In this document: piece by piece, positions 33,575-46,423 of the stretch
Layout: each line of letters opens with the position of its first letter
Numbering within the stretch: the first letter of the stretch is position 1
NCBI GenBank assembly: GCA_025716855.1
Contig: JAIXMQ010000049.1
Location: 169,740 to 233,739, forward strand
Source of the DNA: Pilaira anomala
Lineage: Eukaryota; Mucoromycota; Mucoromycetes; Mucorales; Mucoraceae
Direction: 5' to 3'
DNA length: 64,000 nt
Notes under the pieces: generated by a model
What the model was told of the DNA's origin: nothing
The model's input: only the letters and a program-made list of their open reading frames with translations
The model's database searches: none
Made by a program: the position numbers and the translations under genes

Positions 33575-34006
33575 GATATGGTAATTCTGATAAAAGAGCT
33601 TGTTATGAAGTAATCAATATTCATATTTTTTTCCTCGGAACTCTCTCATGATAATTATATCATGATATAAGCAGTGATTACTATTAAAAAAAAAAAAGAA
33701 GGAGGTAAATTTTTTTTTCTACTTCCGGAAACTTCAAATAAACAAAACGAAAATATTCATAAGATATTGATTTGAAAGCCAATAGGATTAGAGAAAAAAA
33801 GAGATAAACCTACATTTTAGTCTAGCTCATTTCTTATTTTAGGACAAGTTCATAAATTTTTTTCTTTATCATATGTTTTTCCGTCTTTATTTATTTATTG
33901 AATATATTACCACAACGCAAGTTGTCTAGACCCATTTTCGGCGACTCAGCTTTTTACACTCATAGAGTGGATGATGTTTTTTGATTGATTTTTGTGTACA
34001 TATTTG

Positions 34007-34040
<34 letters not shown>

Positions 34041-34170
34041 ATAGCTTTTACGTGAGTACAGATATGCCAAAAAAAAATTTTTGCAATCTGTAACGTATGA
34101 CACTTCACTTTCCATATGCGCTTATATCTATCTCTATATACTTATACATGTAATTATCCGGGATTATATT

Positions 34171-34600
34171 TTTAAATTAAGCAATAGATTATTCTACTAC
34201 CATGTAATATGCTTAATTAATTATTTGTCTTTTTTTTTTTAAAAAAAAAAAAAAAAAAACGAAATATCGAATGGTCTTACTTCAATACATATAATATCAA
34301 TAGCCTAATATCTATCTAGATTCAATCTTTTGTAATAAAGAAGTTTATTATAATTATAAAAAAAAAAAAGTAGTTAGCTATATGAAAAAAAAAGCATTTT
34401 TAATTTTTCAGCTTGAAAGAGTATGTAACTATGTGTGTGTCTTGTCTGGAATATTTACTTACAGTGAAAACAACGCTTTAATAAGAATATAAATAACAAT
34501 TTAAAATATATAAGGTCAACAAGACTTTACGGATTGAGTTTCTGCTTATGGCTTTAATATACATCATGTAAACTTTTCTTTTAATATTGTCGAGTGATTT
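34171..34600. other. Spacer between the right inverted unit and foldback copy 4
   Basis: No gene is seen. AT-rich with paired T11/A18 tracts at 34230-34259. No clear match to the left spacer. Confidence 0.4.
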
Positions 34601-36420
34601 GTTAGAGAAAAAGACTGTAGCCGAGGTTTTTACTCATAACGGAGAAAACCTCTCAGCCAATCAAATTGTCTAAAAAGGAAGGAAAAGTGTATTTTTAGGC
34701 AAAAATCAGCCATTCCCGACCTTGGGATTTTTTCAAAAATCAGAAATGTGGATATATCTTGGCATTAGTGAGACTTAGACAATATCTTTTTAATAGCTTC
34801 TAATGTAGAATTTGACGCTCTTTTTAATGGTGTAAAAATCAAAGTAAAGTAATTATAAAGATTAATAGTTACTGTGAGAAAGTCGAATTACGGTTTTTGT
34901 TAGGGCAGGTATATTTTTCATATCTAAAGTTATAAATCCAAATATATGGAAAAATGCGCCTTTAAATTCTGCATCGACTGTATATCATATTGTATATTAG
35001 AATAATTGATTTAAGATGACGTTGATTTGACAAGAAAGAAAATTTTGTCAATATCTCGATTTTTTTTTCCATTTTAGGGGTAAAAAAACGGGGCGTCCAT
35101 AGGAGATGTAGTGCCTATAGTCTATTTTCAAAGGGTGTGTAACGTTTCACTCTGCTTAAAGCCCTATTGACGCCCCGTTTTTTTTTTTACCCTTAAGATA
35201 TTGACAAAAATTTGTTTCTTGTCAAATCAAAGTCATCTTAAATCAATTATTCTAATATACAATATGATATACAGTCGATGCAGATTTTGATGGTACATTT
35301 GTCTATGAATTTAAAGTTACATGTCTTGATGCATAAAATATACTTTGTACTAGAAACTATTCAATATAGCTTTGCTCTAAAAAATCTTTAATAATCCCAA
35401 GATATATCCACTCATTTAAAACTTTGGAAAAAAATCCAAAGGTACGGGAACTGGCGTGTTTTTATTTCGTATAATGGACATCTTTAGATCAGCAACAAAA
35501 AAAACACACGGTCACAGGAAGACTCTTGGAATTTACGTACAAAAAAAAAATATATTTTATTTTAAACTAAAAATTACATTTTTGTCTTTCTGGATATTAT
35601 AGGAGTGAGTTTGGTGAAATCAATTTATCTAAGATGGTTTCAAATTTTTTTAAGGCTATTATTTATATCTTGAAGTCGATTTAAATCTTCTTTGAACCTT
35701 GAAAAGAGGTGTTCATTTGAATTAATGCGATACAGGAAAAAAGGGCTTTTTTGTAAAAAAAAAAACCAAATTTATGAATTTAATAACGGCCGATTTCGAT
35801 TTATCATTTTAACGCGACCTCTCATCCTTTTTTTTTTTTTTCGAGAAAAGACTTTAATTGGTGATTCCTGTTATCACCTATGCATTTACAAATGATAATT
35901 ATAATTATAAATGTTTAGTAATAAAATAAAATTCTATGTAGTGAGTTAGAATATTTAAAGTGATATGATATAATGGAAATATGACAAAAAATCTTTTATT
36001 AAAAGACTAAAGTATTTTTTTTTTTTCACTTTTTTGATTCACTAAGAAATATCATCCGCCCGTAAGAAATCTCCTATACACACCCACCTTATTTTCCGAT
36101 CATAATTTTTCTGGGTAAAGAAAAAGGAAGTATCTTTTACTTTTTTTGGGTGATTTGATTTACTATAAAAAGTTTCTCGCTCTCAAAAAAAAAAAAAAAA
36201 AAAAAAAGAAGAGAGAGAGACTTTGGCTATGGTACTGCTGCTTCCCTTATTCTTTCTCAATAAAACTGATTAATATCAGTAAATGCGTAGCGTGGCGTAA
36301 GAGCTTTGCTTACCGCATAATACAAAATGGCTAGTTTTAAAAAGGCTTGTTTTCTTTAAAAGAGGAAACTAGGTGAATTAAGGAGATTCCTAATGTATTA
36401 GGAAATCCAGGACATTTAAT
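34600..36420. repeat. Foldback element, copy 4, with a strong central inverted repeat
   Basis: The left end has CAGCCAATCAAATTGTC and GGCAAAAATCAGCCATTC. From about 34720 the arm runs through TGGATATATCTTGGCATTA, TTCTGCATCGACTGTATATC and GATTTAAGATGAC to ACGGGGCGTC at about 35084. The second arm mirrors it from GACGCCCCGT (35170) through GTCATCTTAAATC, GATATACAGTCGATGCAGA and CCAAGATATATCCA to about 35460. The far end (about 36270-36390) keeps degenerate terminal-block words (GCGTAGCGTGGCG, CTAGGTGAATTAAGG). The stretch 35460-36270 is unlike the other copies. No gene lies inside. Confidence 0.7.
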
Positions 36421-37035
36421 TTTTATTATATAGTTATAAACGCGTTCAAAAAAAAAAAAAAAAAAAAAAAAAAAATAAGAAGCAGTACTTATTATATCCA
36501 ATAAGTTATAATATCATATATATATTTCCCATTCCCACATATTTTTATGATAATATCAATAATTTTTCTCAAGAAAAACGTACGAGAGCGGAAAAGCACT
36601 GTGTACATACATATAAACAATTCAACATGTATATATATATATATAGTCTCTCCCGTTTTAATGTACCCGAATTCTTTGTTGTTGTAGTTTTACTTTTTGA
36701 GTTTTGTAAAACCTTAAATATTGACATGTAATGTATAAAATTTGTCTGGAAAAAAGAAAAGTTGTATACATACATTTACGCCCCGTATACCAGTTTTTTT
36801 TAAAAAAAAAAAACCAAATCTCCTTTTAAACAGGCAAGAAGAAAGAACTTAAAATTTACCTAATACAGGTTTTTGTTGCCCTTTTTCATTGGACTCTATT
36901 TTTTTTTTTAGCTAAAATAAACTTTTTTGAACAAACCAGTCACGTTATTTTTTTCGCGTTCACTTTTTGTTGTTGTTGTTGTTGTTGTAAACAGTTTTAC
37001 GCGCGCGCTTCTTCAAACCCAAAAAAAACGATAGA
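36421..37035. other. Intergenic, upstream of RFC3
   Basis: No gene is seen. Contains A28 at 36448-36475, a TA microsatellite at 36632-36645, and a GTT/TTG microsatellite (36966-36988) close to the RFC3 start. ACGCGCGCG at 37001-37009 contains overlapping ACGCG words, the core of the MBF cell-cycle box; this could give S-phase control (inference). Confidence 0.45.
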
Positions 37036-38157
37036 ATGAGTGGCATGGATATTGATAAACCCTTAAAGAACAAGGGAAAAGAGAAAGTATTTAACCTAGC
37101 AGCGGAACTAGACAACTTACCCTGGATAGAAAAATACCGACCAAAGACATTGGACGATTTAGTGTCTCAAGACAATATCACATCTACCATTGAAAACTTT
37201 ATTCAAGCCAAGAAATTACCTCATTTATTATTTTATGGACCACCCGGTACAGGTAAAACCTCGACGATTTTAGCAAGTGCAAGACAACTCTACGGTGACA
37301 AGTTCAAGTCGATGATTCTAGAATTGAATGCTTCAGACGATCGTGGTATTGATGTGGTGCGAGAGCAAATCAAGAATTTTGCAAGTACTCGAAATATTTA
37401 TACAAGTGGGTTCAAGTTAATTGTATTGGATGAAGCTGATGCCATGACGAATCAAGCTCAAGCGGCTTTACGTCGTGTGATTGAAAAGTATACAAAGAAT
37501 GTTCGGTTCTGTATCATTTGTAATTATGTCAGTCGTATCTTACCTGCTATTCAATCCCGTTGTACTCGATTCCGGTTCTCTCCCTTGGACAAAGAGTTGA
37601 TTGAGGATAGGTTAAAGCATGTGATTGAGGCAGAACATGTCAATATAACGGACGATGGTAAAGAGGCTTTGTTGCGTCTTTCAAAGGGTGATATGCGTCG
37701 TGCTTTAAATATCCTTCAAGCTTGTCATGCTTCTTATGATCGTATTGATGAAACGGCTGTTTATAATTGTACAGGACATCCGGATCCAAAGGTCATTGAT
37801 CGTATTGCTAGATCGTTAATGTCTGAAGAATTTACAACTGTATATACAAGTAAGTTTTGTTATTATTATTATTATTATTATTTTTGTATTAGTGTCTTTT
37901 TTTTTTTGTTTTACTGATGTATATATGTGTTTTTAGAAATTGAAGAAATTAAAAAAGAATCGGGTATCGCATTACAAGATATCATTACCGACTTACATAC
38001 TTATACTGGTGTCATTGACTATCCTCCAAAATCACGTATTCTCTTATTAAAGAATTTATCTCAACTTGAATATAGATTAAGTGAAGGTGCAAATGAAAAC
38101 ATTCAATTAGGTGCCTTAGTTAGTACTTTTAAACAAGCTCAAGAAAATTTAGTTTAA
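37036..38157 (+). CDS. RFC3: Replication factor C small subunit (yeast Rfc3 / human RFC5 type)
   Basis: Exons 37036-37849 and 37937-38157 give 344 aa. AAA+ features: Walker A GPPGTGKT at 68-75, the Rfc3/5-type LELNASDDRGIDVVR at about 95-109, Walker B LDEAD at 131-135 and the arginine-finger SRC motif at 174-176 (AIQSRCTRFRF). The C-terminal collar helices end normally. The subunit helps load PCNA onto primed DNA during replication and repair. The N-terminus adds about 25 residues with a basic KNKGKEK. The best match is to Rfc3/RFC5 rather than Rfc2 or Rfc4, judged by ASDDRGIDVVR and the DEADAMTN context. Confidence 0.95.
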
Positions 38158-39591
38158 AAAAAAAAAAAAAATATGGTTTTTGTGTACACTTTAATAAAAT
38201 TCCATATTTATATACTCATGCATAAATTTTGTGTAATGTAAACACCTTCGTGTTATTGGCCTCTTCATTTTTTTTTCTCACACGCCACATAAACCGTTGG
38301 GGAGGGGGGGGGGGAAGGGGGTTAGCTTCATTGGTGATAAATAACAATTGTACAAAGACCTGTCTTTCAGGAGGCCCATTGATAAGAGCCGACGCTAATG
38401 TGTGTGTGTGTGTGTGCAATCTGTATATCTACCATGTTCTTTACTCAACTGATTCACGGGTATCTTTGAGTCGTGCACTTTCAAAGTAATGTAGACAACA
38501 ACAACAACAACAACAGGAGGAGACTTTTCAATATTGTCTACAGCAGGATTCTAAAATTTGTGGATTACACTGCGAAGGAGAATTCTTCAATGAGAACATG
38601 TGTTATGGATTTGGATTTTCTCAAGCTGTATAATATCGTAAAAGCTTCTGACGCTAAATTATTTAGCAGCTTGTTTTTCAGATACCATCTTTTCCAACCA
38701 TCATTACAATAAAAGCTTGAGATATGGCTTTTCGGATACAACTTTCAAAAGTCGAAGCTGCAACTCTTCATCGATTTTAAAATTCCTTGAAACGCCCAAA
38801 GACAGGCCCGTATTCTGAAAAAAAAAAGAAAAAGTCTTTTTTTTATACTACAATGAAAATCTTTATTTTATTTTAAATATGGAAGAGTATTTCATACTTA
38901 CTTAAAAGAGTACATAATAATTCTTATTTCAATATACAAATATAAAAAGATGTACCAACTATAAGTTGTTGCTACAACTAACCGAATATAGTTCTCATGA
39001 GGTGAGTAAATCAAAAAGGGGGGCCGCCAATGATACTGTGTAAAATTTATTTAGTGAAGTTTCAGAAAATCCAGCATAAGTAGGGTACACACACACTCTC
39101 CGCTTCATCAGTGACCCTTATTTTATTATCCAGTAATGGTACTATCAATGGGTGTGTGTGAGAGATTATAATAAATAAATGGGGGATTTATATAGTTTAA
39201 TATTGAAAGAGCTAAATAAGTTTCTCGGAGTCCCATTGGGGGTTTTATTAAAACGTATAATTGGATTATTTAGTTAGCATTGAAAAAGTAGGGTGTCTCT
39301 TAATGTGGCTTTTTGCTATTTTAGTTTATTATTTTTTTTTTCTCAAACCACCTTAAAAAAGTAATTACGATACGATATCGAGATTAAAAAAATTATAAGC
39401 TCAGGGCCTTTTCTTTTTCACTTTGTTTAAGATGGTAATCAAGATAATTAATGTGACTGTTTGAGCTTATTTTTTTTTACTTGAGCAAAAGAAGAATAGA
39501 AGTTTTTTTTTTTTTTTATTTTTATTAAAACACTTTTTTTTATATAAACGGGAAAGCATTATTTCTCTCTTTTTTTTTTTTTTTTTTTTTT

Positions 39592-39622
<31 letters not shown>

Positions 39623-39688
39623 CTTCGTCTCTCTTTTAATCTTTTTTTGTTGCGTACTTTTGTTTCCTTTTCATATATATAAAAACAA
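38158..39688. other. Long intergenic stretch with microsatellites and a possible gene relic
   Basis: No gene is supported. A G-rich run lies at 38299-38320, (GT)n at 38400-38416 and (ACA)n at 38498-38514. On the minus strand between 38840 and 38710 a stretch reads like coding sequence (NFKIDEELQLRLLKVVSEKP then a stop). Another near 38400-38340 reads ASALINGPPERQVFVQLLF. They cannot be joined into one gene and may be remnants. The last 200 bp is nearly pure pyrimidine, ahead of the GATA gene. Confidence 0.4.
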
Positions 39689-40479
39689 ATGGACGTCTCC
39701 AAACTTTGTATAGAAAGTGAAGATGTCTCCAAACTGCCAATAGAAACTGAAGATGTCTCTAGCCCACCATTGCCACAAAACTCATCTTTAACAGAAAGGT
39801 ACAAACCCTTTTATTTTTATTTTTGAAAGTTGTCTCACGTAAAAAAAAAAATATATATATCGTTTTTCTAGACCTTTCTTACCATTTTTGACCGAGTTAC
39901 TACCAGTTCAAAATAATAACGAAAATGTAAATAATAACAACAACAACAACAACGATCCAAATCAAACAATAATATACCAAAGTAATCATCCTCAATATGA
40001 ACATCAACAACGATATCAATTTCGAGATCCAAAAAATTACTACTATCCACAACCACCACAACAACTTGAAGAATCTTCTTCTTTTCGTCTATCACCATTA
40101 ACTCAATTATCTTCTCCTCTTCCATCTATATCGACTTCGTCTATAACTGAAACTAATAATAATAATAATAACAATAATAATAATTTGCCTACTATATTAA
40201 GTCAAGTTAGTAACAAATATCCGTAAAAAAAAACAAAAAAAAAGACCCTTACATATTTACAGTTTTTTTTTTTCTTATGTATAGCTTCTAGAACAGTGTA
40301 GTATGATTCATACTAAAATAGGCAAATATCGTGTGGATCCATTGACAGAATCAGAAAGAAGCAATATTATAGATCAAGTCTATTTCACCGCCGAAAATAT
40401 GCTGTCTTCAATTAAAGATTTGCATAAGAATCAATCACCAATGCAACAACAGCAACAGCAACAGCAACAGCGACAGCAA

Positions 40480-40511
<32 letters not shown>

Positions 40512-41301
40512 ACAACAACAACAGCAACAACAACAACGACATCAAGAAAAAGAAGTGTTGGATACAACGATGGTAGATGAGGCTTCTTCTTCTTCTCCGG
40601 CGTCTTCATTAAACAGAGTAAAGACTTTTGTTTGTAATATTCACTCTTTTATTTTTTACTAATAATAAATAAATAGATGGAAGAATCTACTTCAGATGAA
40701 TATAAAATGATTCGACAGGCTAGAAACTTACAAGACAATAACCTCAGACCGAAATATCGTCGACGTAGTGTAAGATAGAATTGATTTGATGTGTATATAT
40801 ATATAAATACAGTAAAGTTCTAAACTCTCTGTCTCTCTCTGTTTAATAGAAGCGTAGTATGATTGGACAAAGATGCCATTCATGTAATACGACCGAAGTA
40901 AAGTATTTATATTGTGTTTATGTGTGATATTTTAGTAGAAATTAAATTTATATGAAAAATCTAGACACCTGAATGGAGGAGAGGACCAGATGGAGCAAGA
41001 ACTTTATGTAATGCATGTGGTCTACGTAAGTAACAAGTACATGAGATTCCCAAGATTTTAATACTAAAACTTGTTATTTTTCATAGATTATTCAAAATTA
41101 TTAAGAAAGGGGTCAATGACAGTTCAATCTCATAATTATCTATTAGATAGTTTATCAGCAGAACATAATAAACCATCTACAAGTACTAATCATCCTTCTC
41201 CAACTTCATCAAGAGTCATTCAATTTCCAATCATACAAGTCAATTCTAATCATCATCATCATACTCGAAATCATTTAGATAATGATAATGAAGTTGGTTG
41301 A
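39689..41301 (+). CDS. GATA-type zinc finger transcription factor with polyglutamine tract
   Basis: Seven exons (39689-39798, 39872-40205, 40285-40617, 40677-40769, 40850-40897, 40965-41025, 41087-41301) close to 397 aa. The N-terminus has a tandem repeat (EDVSKLPIETEDVS) and two Asn runs. A Gln-rich stretch at about 201-237 is coded by CAG/CAA. The zinc finger at 299-324 is C-x2-C-x18-C-x2-C (CHSC ... CNAC) with TPEWRRGPDGARTLCNACGL followed by HYSKLLRK. The 18-residue loop is the form found in White-Collar-type and related fungal GATA factors. There is no PAS domain, so a direct light-sensor role is not indicated. Introns split the finger twice. Confidence 0.92.
40443..40539 (+). repeat. 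CAG/CAA trinucleotide tract coding polyglutamine
   Basis: Roughly 30 glutamine codons, mixed CAG and CAA with one CGA/CGG interruption, lie inside exon 3 of the GATA factor. Such tracts vary in length between strains and often sit in activation regions. Confidence 0.85.
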
Positions 41302-42166
41302 AAAAAGAAAAAGAATTTTTTTTAGATCGATCTTGTTTTTTTTTAAAAAAAAAAATGCTTTCATCTCTAACCTACACACACACACACACACACACACACC
41401 CGATATTTAATCTTGATTTGTCTATTTACAGTGGCAAATAAAGTATAAATTATTAGATATTTAATGTTTACAAACTAAATATATCACCCCACACATTTAA
41501 AAAAAAAAAAAAATCTTGCAAAAAAAAAAAATAATAATAACCTAATCTTATATTTCCATCATAAAATAAAAACTCTCTCAAGTATAGATTCCTTTCTTTT
41601 TTTTTTTTTTTTTACTCTGTAATGCCGAAAAATACCATTCACTTTACTTGGAACACGAATTGAAAGCGAAATGACGCATGTATGTACAGTGAAAAAAAGA
41701 AAAAAAAAAGTTGTCTAGTTTCTTTCCATTCAAACGTCATAATTCATACATAAAAAAAAAAAAAAAACGGGGCTTTTACTGTAATGCAATCGGTTAAAAC
41801 TCGATTGAACGAGATGATTTATGACACTTTCACTAATTGAACGTCTTTTTTAACATGATCTCATCATATAGTTACTATGACGATATACAACAAGCATTCT
41901 TTTTTTTTTCGATTTAATAGCTATCTGGATCGAGACATTGTGTGTCCTGGTATATATGCGGTATTTAAAAAAAAAATAGGTTCGATCAACATGTGCATAC
42001 AATGATGAAAGCAGCAGTTTTAAATAACGGGTATGATAGTATATATATCCTGAGGTTTTGTACCTTAATTTTTTTTTTTTTTTTTTTCAGTCCAAATAAG
42101 AAAAATAATAAATAAAAATGTAATAGTTCAATACTGCATTTGTTTGTTAAAAAAAAAAGAATGCAC

Positions 42167-42197
<31 letters not shown>

Positions 42198-42216
42198 GAA
42201 ATGCCCGCGTTTGTTT
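41302..42216. other. Convergent intergenic region between GATA and Rab11 genes
   Basis: No gene is seen. (CA)n at 41371-41398, several A/T tracts and a T28 run at 42166-42193. Both genes end into this stretch. Confidence 0.4.
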
Positions 42217-43210
<994 letters not shown>

Positions 43211-43896
43211 TCTTTCTTTTTGTTTTATTTTAGAAAGAAAAAAAAAAAAGTGTAAAGAAAAAGAAGAAAAAAGGAACGGTAACTGATGAGGCGTCGCGCA
43301 TTTTCGTTCTGGTTGAAATATTTTCTCGGAACGGATAACGGGTAACTTTTGTGCTACTTTATTACAACCAAACAGCAACCTTTTGTTACTGTAGAATATT
43401 CTTTTTTTTTTTTTAAGGTACCACACTTATTTTTTTAGAAATTGGCAAAAAACAAAAGGCGTTCAGGATGAAAATCTTACTATAGTAGTAGCACTTTTTT
43501 TTTTGTATTACAAACTCTTTATTACATTTTGGTATTTTATATCTAATTGTAATATATTTATATATACACCAAGCTACATGAATAAAAACTATTGAGATAT
43601 ATATACATGCACATGAAGATCATTTGACATCTACAACGCCTTGTATTATCTGTTCGAACCTTTTCCCGAATAAATAACCTTTTGAATGACCTGATAAATA
43701 AAATCCAATTCAACCAGTACAATAAGTCTTGGTCCTCTCTCACATCTATATAATTACCCCACTCACAACTAAAAACCAAATAGAAAAAAAAAAAAAAAAA
43801 GTTACAGTAGAAGACCAATATTATTTTTTTATTTACAAGTATGAGAATTGGAACAAATTGAAGAAATTTAATTTATTAAGAAATTGTTTTTTTTTT
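43211..43896. other. Intergenic between Rab11 start and eL8 end
   Basis: No gene is supported; frames here (43558-43818) look like chance. It contains the Rab11 promoter and the eL8 3' end. Confidence 0.4.
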
Positions 43897-45100
43897 TTAC
43901 TGACGGGCAGCAATTTCCTTAGCTTCGATAGCAGCACGCTTAGCCATCTTGGCGTTGGACTTGGGACCCATGATGCCACCACCCCAGTGACGACGGACAT
44001 CTTCCCACTTCTCAGTGAAGTTGGTGTTGACAGCGGAGACAATGGTAGCGAGTTCAGCCTTATCGGCTTCAGCGACATCAGTCAAGACAAGAGCAGTAGC
44101 GGTCTTCTTGTGAACAAGTGTACCGAGTCTAGCCTTACCCTTGACAATACAGTAAGGAATACCCATCTTACGACAGAGAGCAGGAAGCCAGAGAACTAAT
44201 TCAATAGGATCGACATCATCAGCAATGACAACGAGTTTAGCCTTCTTGGCTTCAATGAGAGCGGTAATATGGTTGATACCGAACTTGACAACCACGGGCT
44301 TATCAGTCTTGGCAACTTCCTTCTTCTCGGCCTTAGCAGCAGCAGCGGCACGAAGACGATCACGTTTCTCAGCCTTGGACTCGGGTCTGTACTTATGCAT
44401 CAACTTGAAGACTTGAGTAGCGGTGTTCTTATCCAAGACATGAGTGAATTGGTTAAGAGCAGGAGGGACCTTAAGACGTTGATAGATGATCTTCTTTTGA
44501 CGTTGAAGTTTAACGTATTGAGGCCACTTGACGAAACGAGAGACATCACGCTTAGGTTGAATGTCTTGACCTACACCAAAGTTCTTGGGTGTCTTTTCGA
44601 GCAAAGGGTTGACAGTGGCCTTAGCGGCTTGCTTTCCCTTGACGGGATAAGGTGCAGGAGCAACCTTCTTTCCGGTAGACTTCTTGGTGTTAGTAGGAGG
44701 CTGTCATGGAGTGATAAGGGTTCGATCAGATTCAAATTTTTTTTAAGAAAAATTCACAACTCTGATAAAACTACACTCTAACAAGTTGGATTTTTCCGAA
44801 GAAAAAGAGACACAACTCAGCCAGATAATATTGTAAATACAATAAAGATGAAATATATATAATAAAACATCAAGTTTCCATATAAGCCCACAAGAAATAT
44901 ATATTTTTGCCCTCAGAAAACCCAAAAAAAATACCCCCCTCTCCTTCAAAAAAATTTGCTTCATATGTTGGAATATCAATTCAGATAAAAACCATCAAAG
45001 CAATGGAACTATCATATGTATATATATATATATATAGATCATCTATTGTAGATACAAGTGAAGTTTTGATCAATTTAACAAAGAAAATTTAACTTACCAT
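43897..45100 (-). CDS. RPL8: 60S ribosomal protein eL8 (L8/L7a)
   Basis: Two exons in transcription order: 45100-45098, which is only the ATG, and 44700-43897. The 397-nt intron starts GTAAGT and ends CATGACAG. The protein has 268 aa, beginning [21 protein letters not shown] basic N-terminal extension is followed by [20 protein letters not shown] and the L7Ae-type RNA-binding core (about 110-220: [51 protein letters not shown]). The C-terminal tail is [18 protein letters not shown]. eL8 binds 25S/5.8S rRNA. Codon use is strongly biased, as in the other ribosomal genes here. Without the ATG-only exon no in-frame start exists before Pro-Pro-Thr. Confidence 0.94.
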
Positions 45101-45448
45101 TTAAACGGATGGATGGATATAAAAATAAAGAAAGAACCAGATGTAAAAGTAGATGAATAAAAAAAATACTTTATTACCGAAACGTAAAAAAAAAAAAAAA
45201 AAAGGATAAACCCCGCCGTTTTGGTTTCTGCCCATTTTAAACATCTCACCCAGCACATGAATTTCTTAATACGGAATAAATTCCCAATTACCCACACCTT
45301 TTTAGACCTCTTTCGCTACGAGTTTTTGTTCAATTTAAACAATATAGAGTGGCTTTACATTTAACAAGAAAAAAAAAGAAGACTTTTTTTTTTCAATTCT
45401 CTCCCTTAATAAAACGCGAAGGGGGGATATACGAAGTTTTGTTTATTA
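45101..45448. other. Intergenic, upstream of eL8
   Basis: No gene is seen. AT-rich with T/A tracts; holds the eL8 promoter up to the left end of the Harbinger remnant. Confidence 0.4.
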
Positions 45449-46423
45449 GAGAGTTGTGGGGACTTTTTTTATTCACGAAATCGGAGTAGTAAAACTGACG
45501 TTACATTTCGAAACTTCGAAATTACCAAAATGGAAATGGTCAAAAGTTGCAGTACGATACTCATACCTAATATCTCTTTTCTCTTTTCATACCATCAAAT
45601 ACTACCTCCTCTTAATAAAAATGTCTACCCATAACCTTTTAAATATTGCCGAGATCTTGACGGAGAGATTAATTAACCTCATTGAAAAAGAATCAGAAAA
45701 TGAAGACGATTATTCACTCGATTTGGTCGCAATCACAGAGCCTATGCCTTGCACAATCATCGCCAGAGGTTAGACTTTGTCTCCTTGGACGACGATTTGT
45801 GTAAGTACTTGTTTCGTTCTACGTAGGCAGATATAAAGAGAATAGCCTGACAAAATCTCTTTTAGAAGCAACTCGTCTCAAAGTTTTACAATGAATCGAG
45901 ACTATGCTTTAGCTATTATGCTTAGACGTTTAGCATATCCATCAAGACTGACTGATTTAGAATTGATTTTTAACATAGCATATGCAACAATTGGGATGAT
46001 TTTTAACTAGATGATAGAGCGCTATTGTATAGCAGATTTGAACAAGGACTTAGGCTCAATAGAACTTTGTTGGTGTTGTTGCTGTTGTTGACAGATAAGT
46101 CTGCGTTGAGGAAGTCGTAAGTATTGTTAGACATTTGAAATATTGTTATGTATACAGAAGAAGAAATAAATAAACCATAATGCTTTTTTAAAGCTCTTAA
46201 AACCATGACAATGACATGATGTATGTATGTACATAGCACTAAAATCAAGAAATATGACAAATAGTTGTATGTGATTGGATAAAATATTTCGTGAATAACG
46301 AGCTTTTATTCACAGAATTTTCGAGGATAACTCGACGTTATTCACGAAATGTGGTGTAACGTGTGACCACGATTTCCTTTTTTAATAAATTTCGTGAGTA
46401 AATAATCAGCTCCCACAACTCTC
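45449..46423. mobile_element. Deleted PIF/Harbinger-like DNA transposon remnant (975 bp)
   Basis: The left end GAGAGTTGTGGGGAC and right end read in reverse GAGAGTTGTGGGAGC form imperfect terminal inverted repeats. Both continue into a shared TTCACGAAA word at about 30-40 bp, and more such words lie near the right end (46287-46350). A clean target duplication is not evident; TA or TTA-like bases flank both ends. Inside are a start-like frame and a piece resembling the N-terminal region of Harbinger transposase-derived proteins, but no catalytic domain. It is a non-autonomous derivative. Confidence 0.65.
45621..46010 (+). pseudogene. Remnant of a PIF/Harbinger-type transposase N-terminus
   Basis: A frame starts at 45621 (MSTHNLLNIAEILTERLINL) and stops at 45773. 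After a possible intron, 45891-46010 codes MNRDYALAIMLRRLAYPSRL TDLELIF and then stops. The phrase A-x-LLxRLxYPxRxxDLExxF is typical of the segment just before the DDE_Tnp4 nuclease domain in fungal Harbinger-like proteins. That domain is absent. Beyond the stop, a frame rich in Leu (46015-46110) has no recognisable motif. Confidence 0.5.

Larger units (their letters stand above)
32090..34170 (-). repeat. Right copy of the ~2.1 kb inverted duplicated unit
   Basis: Reverse complement of about 8395-10560, with the same order of landmarks: foldback terminal block, unknown gene, TATA-like box, poly(A), CACTCATAGAGTGGATGATG, GCAATCTGTAACGTATGACAC and GTAATTATCC at the outer end. The two copies face each other across about 21.5 kb that contains the housekeeping block. 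Confidence 0.88.

Noticed and set aside
44701..45097. Possible C/D-box snoRNA in the long eL8 intron (CTTGATGTT and GGCTGAG words on the minus strand)
   Set aside because: The C-box-like word has mismatches, no convincing terminal stem flanks the pair, and no rRNA complementarity was identified by eye.
45456..45773. Longer frame starting at 45456 as a host gene
   Set aside because: It starts inside the terminal repeat of the Harbinger remnant. The more internal ATG at 45621 fits an element frame better.
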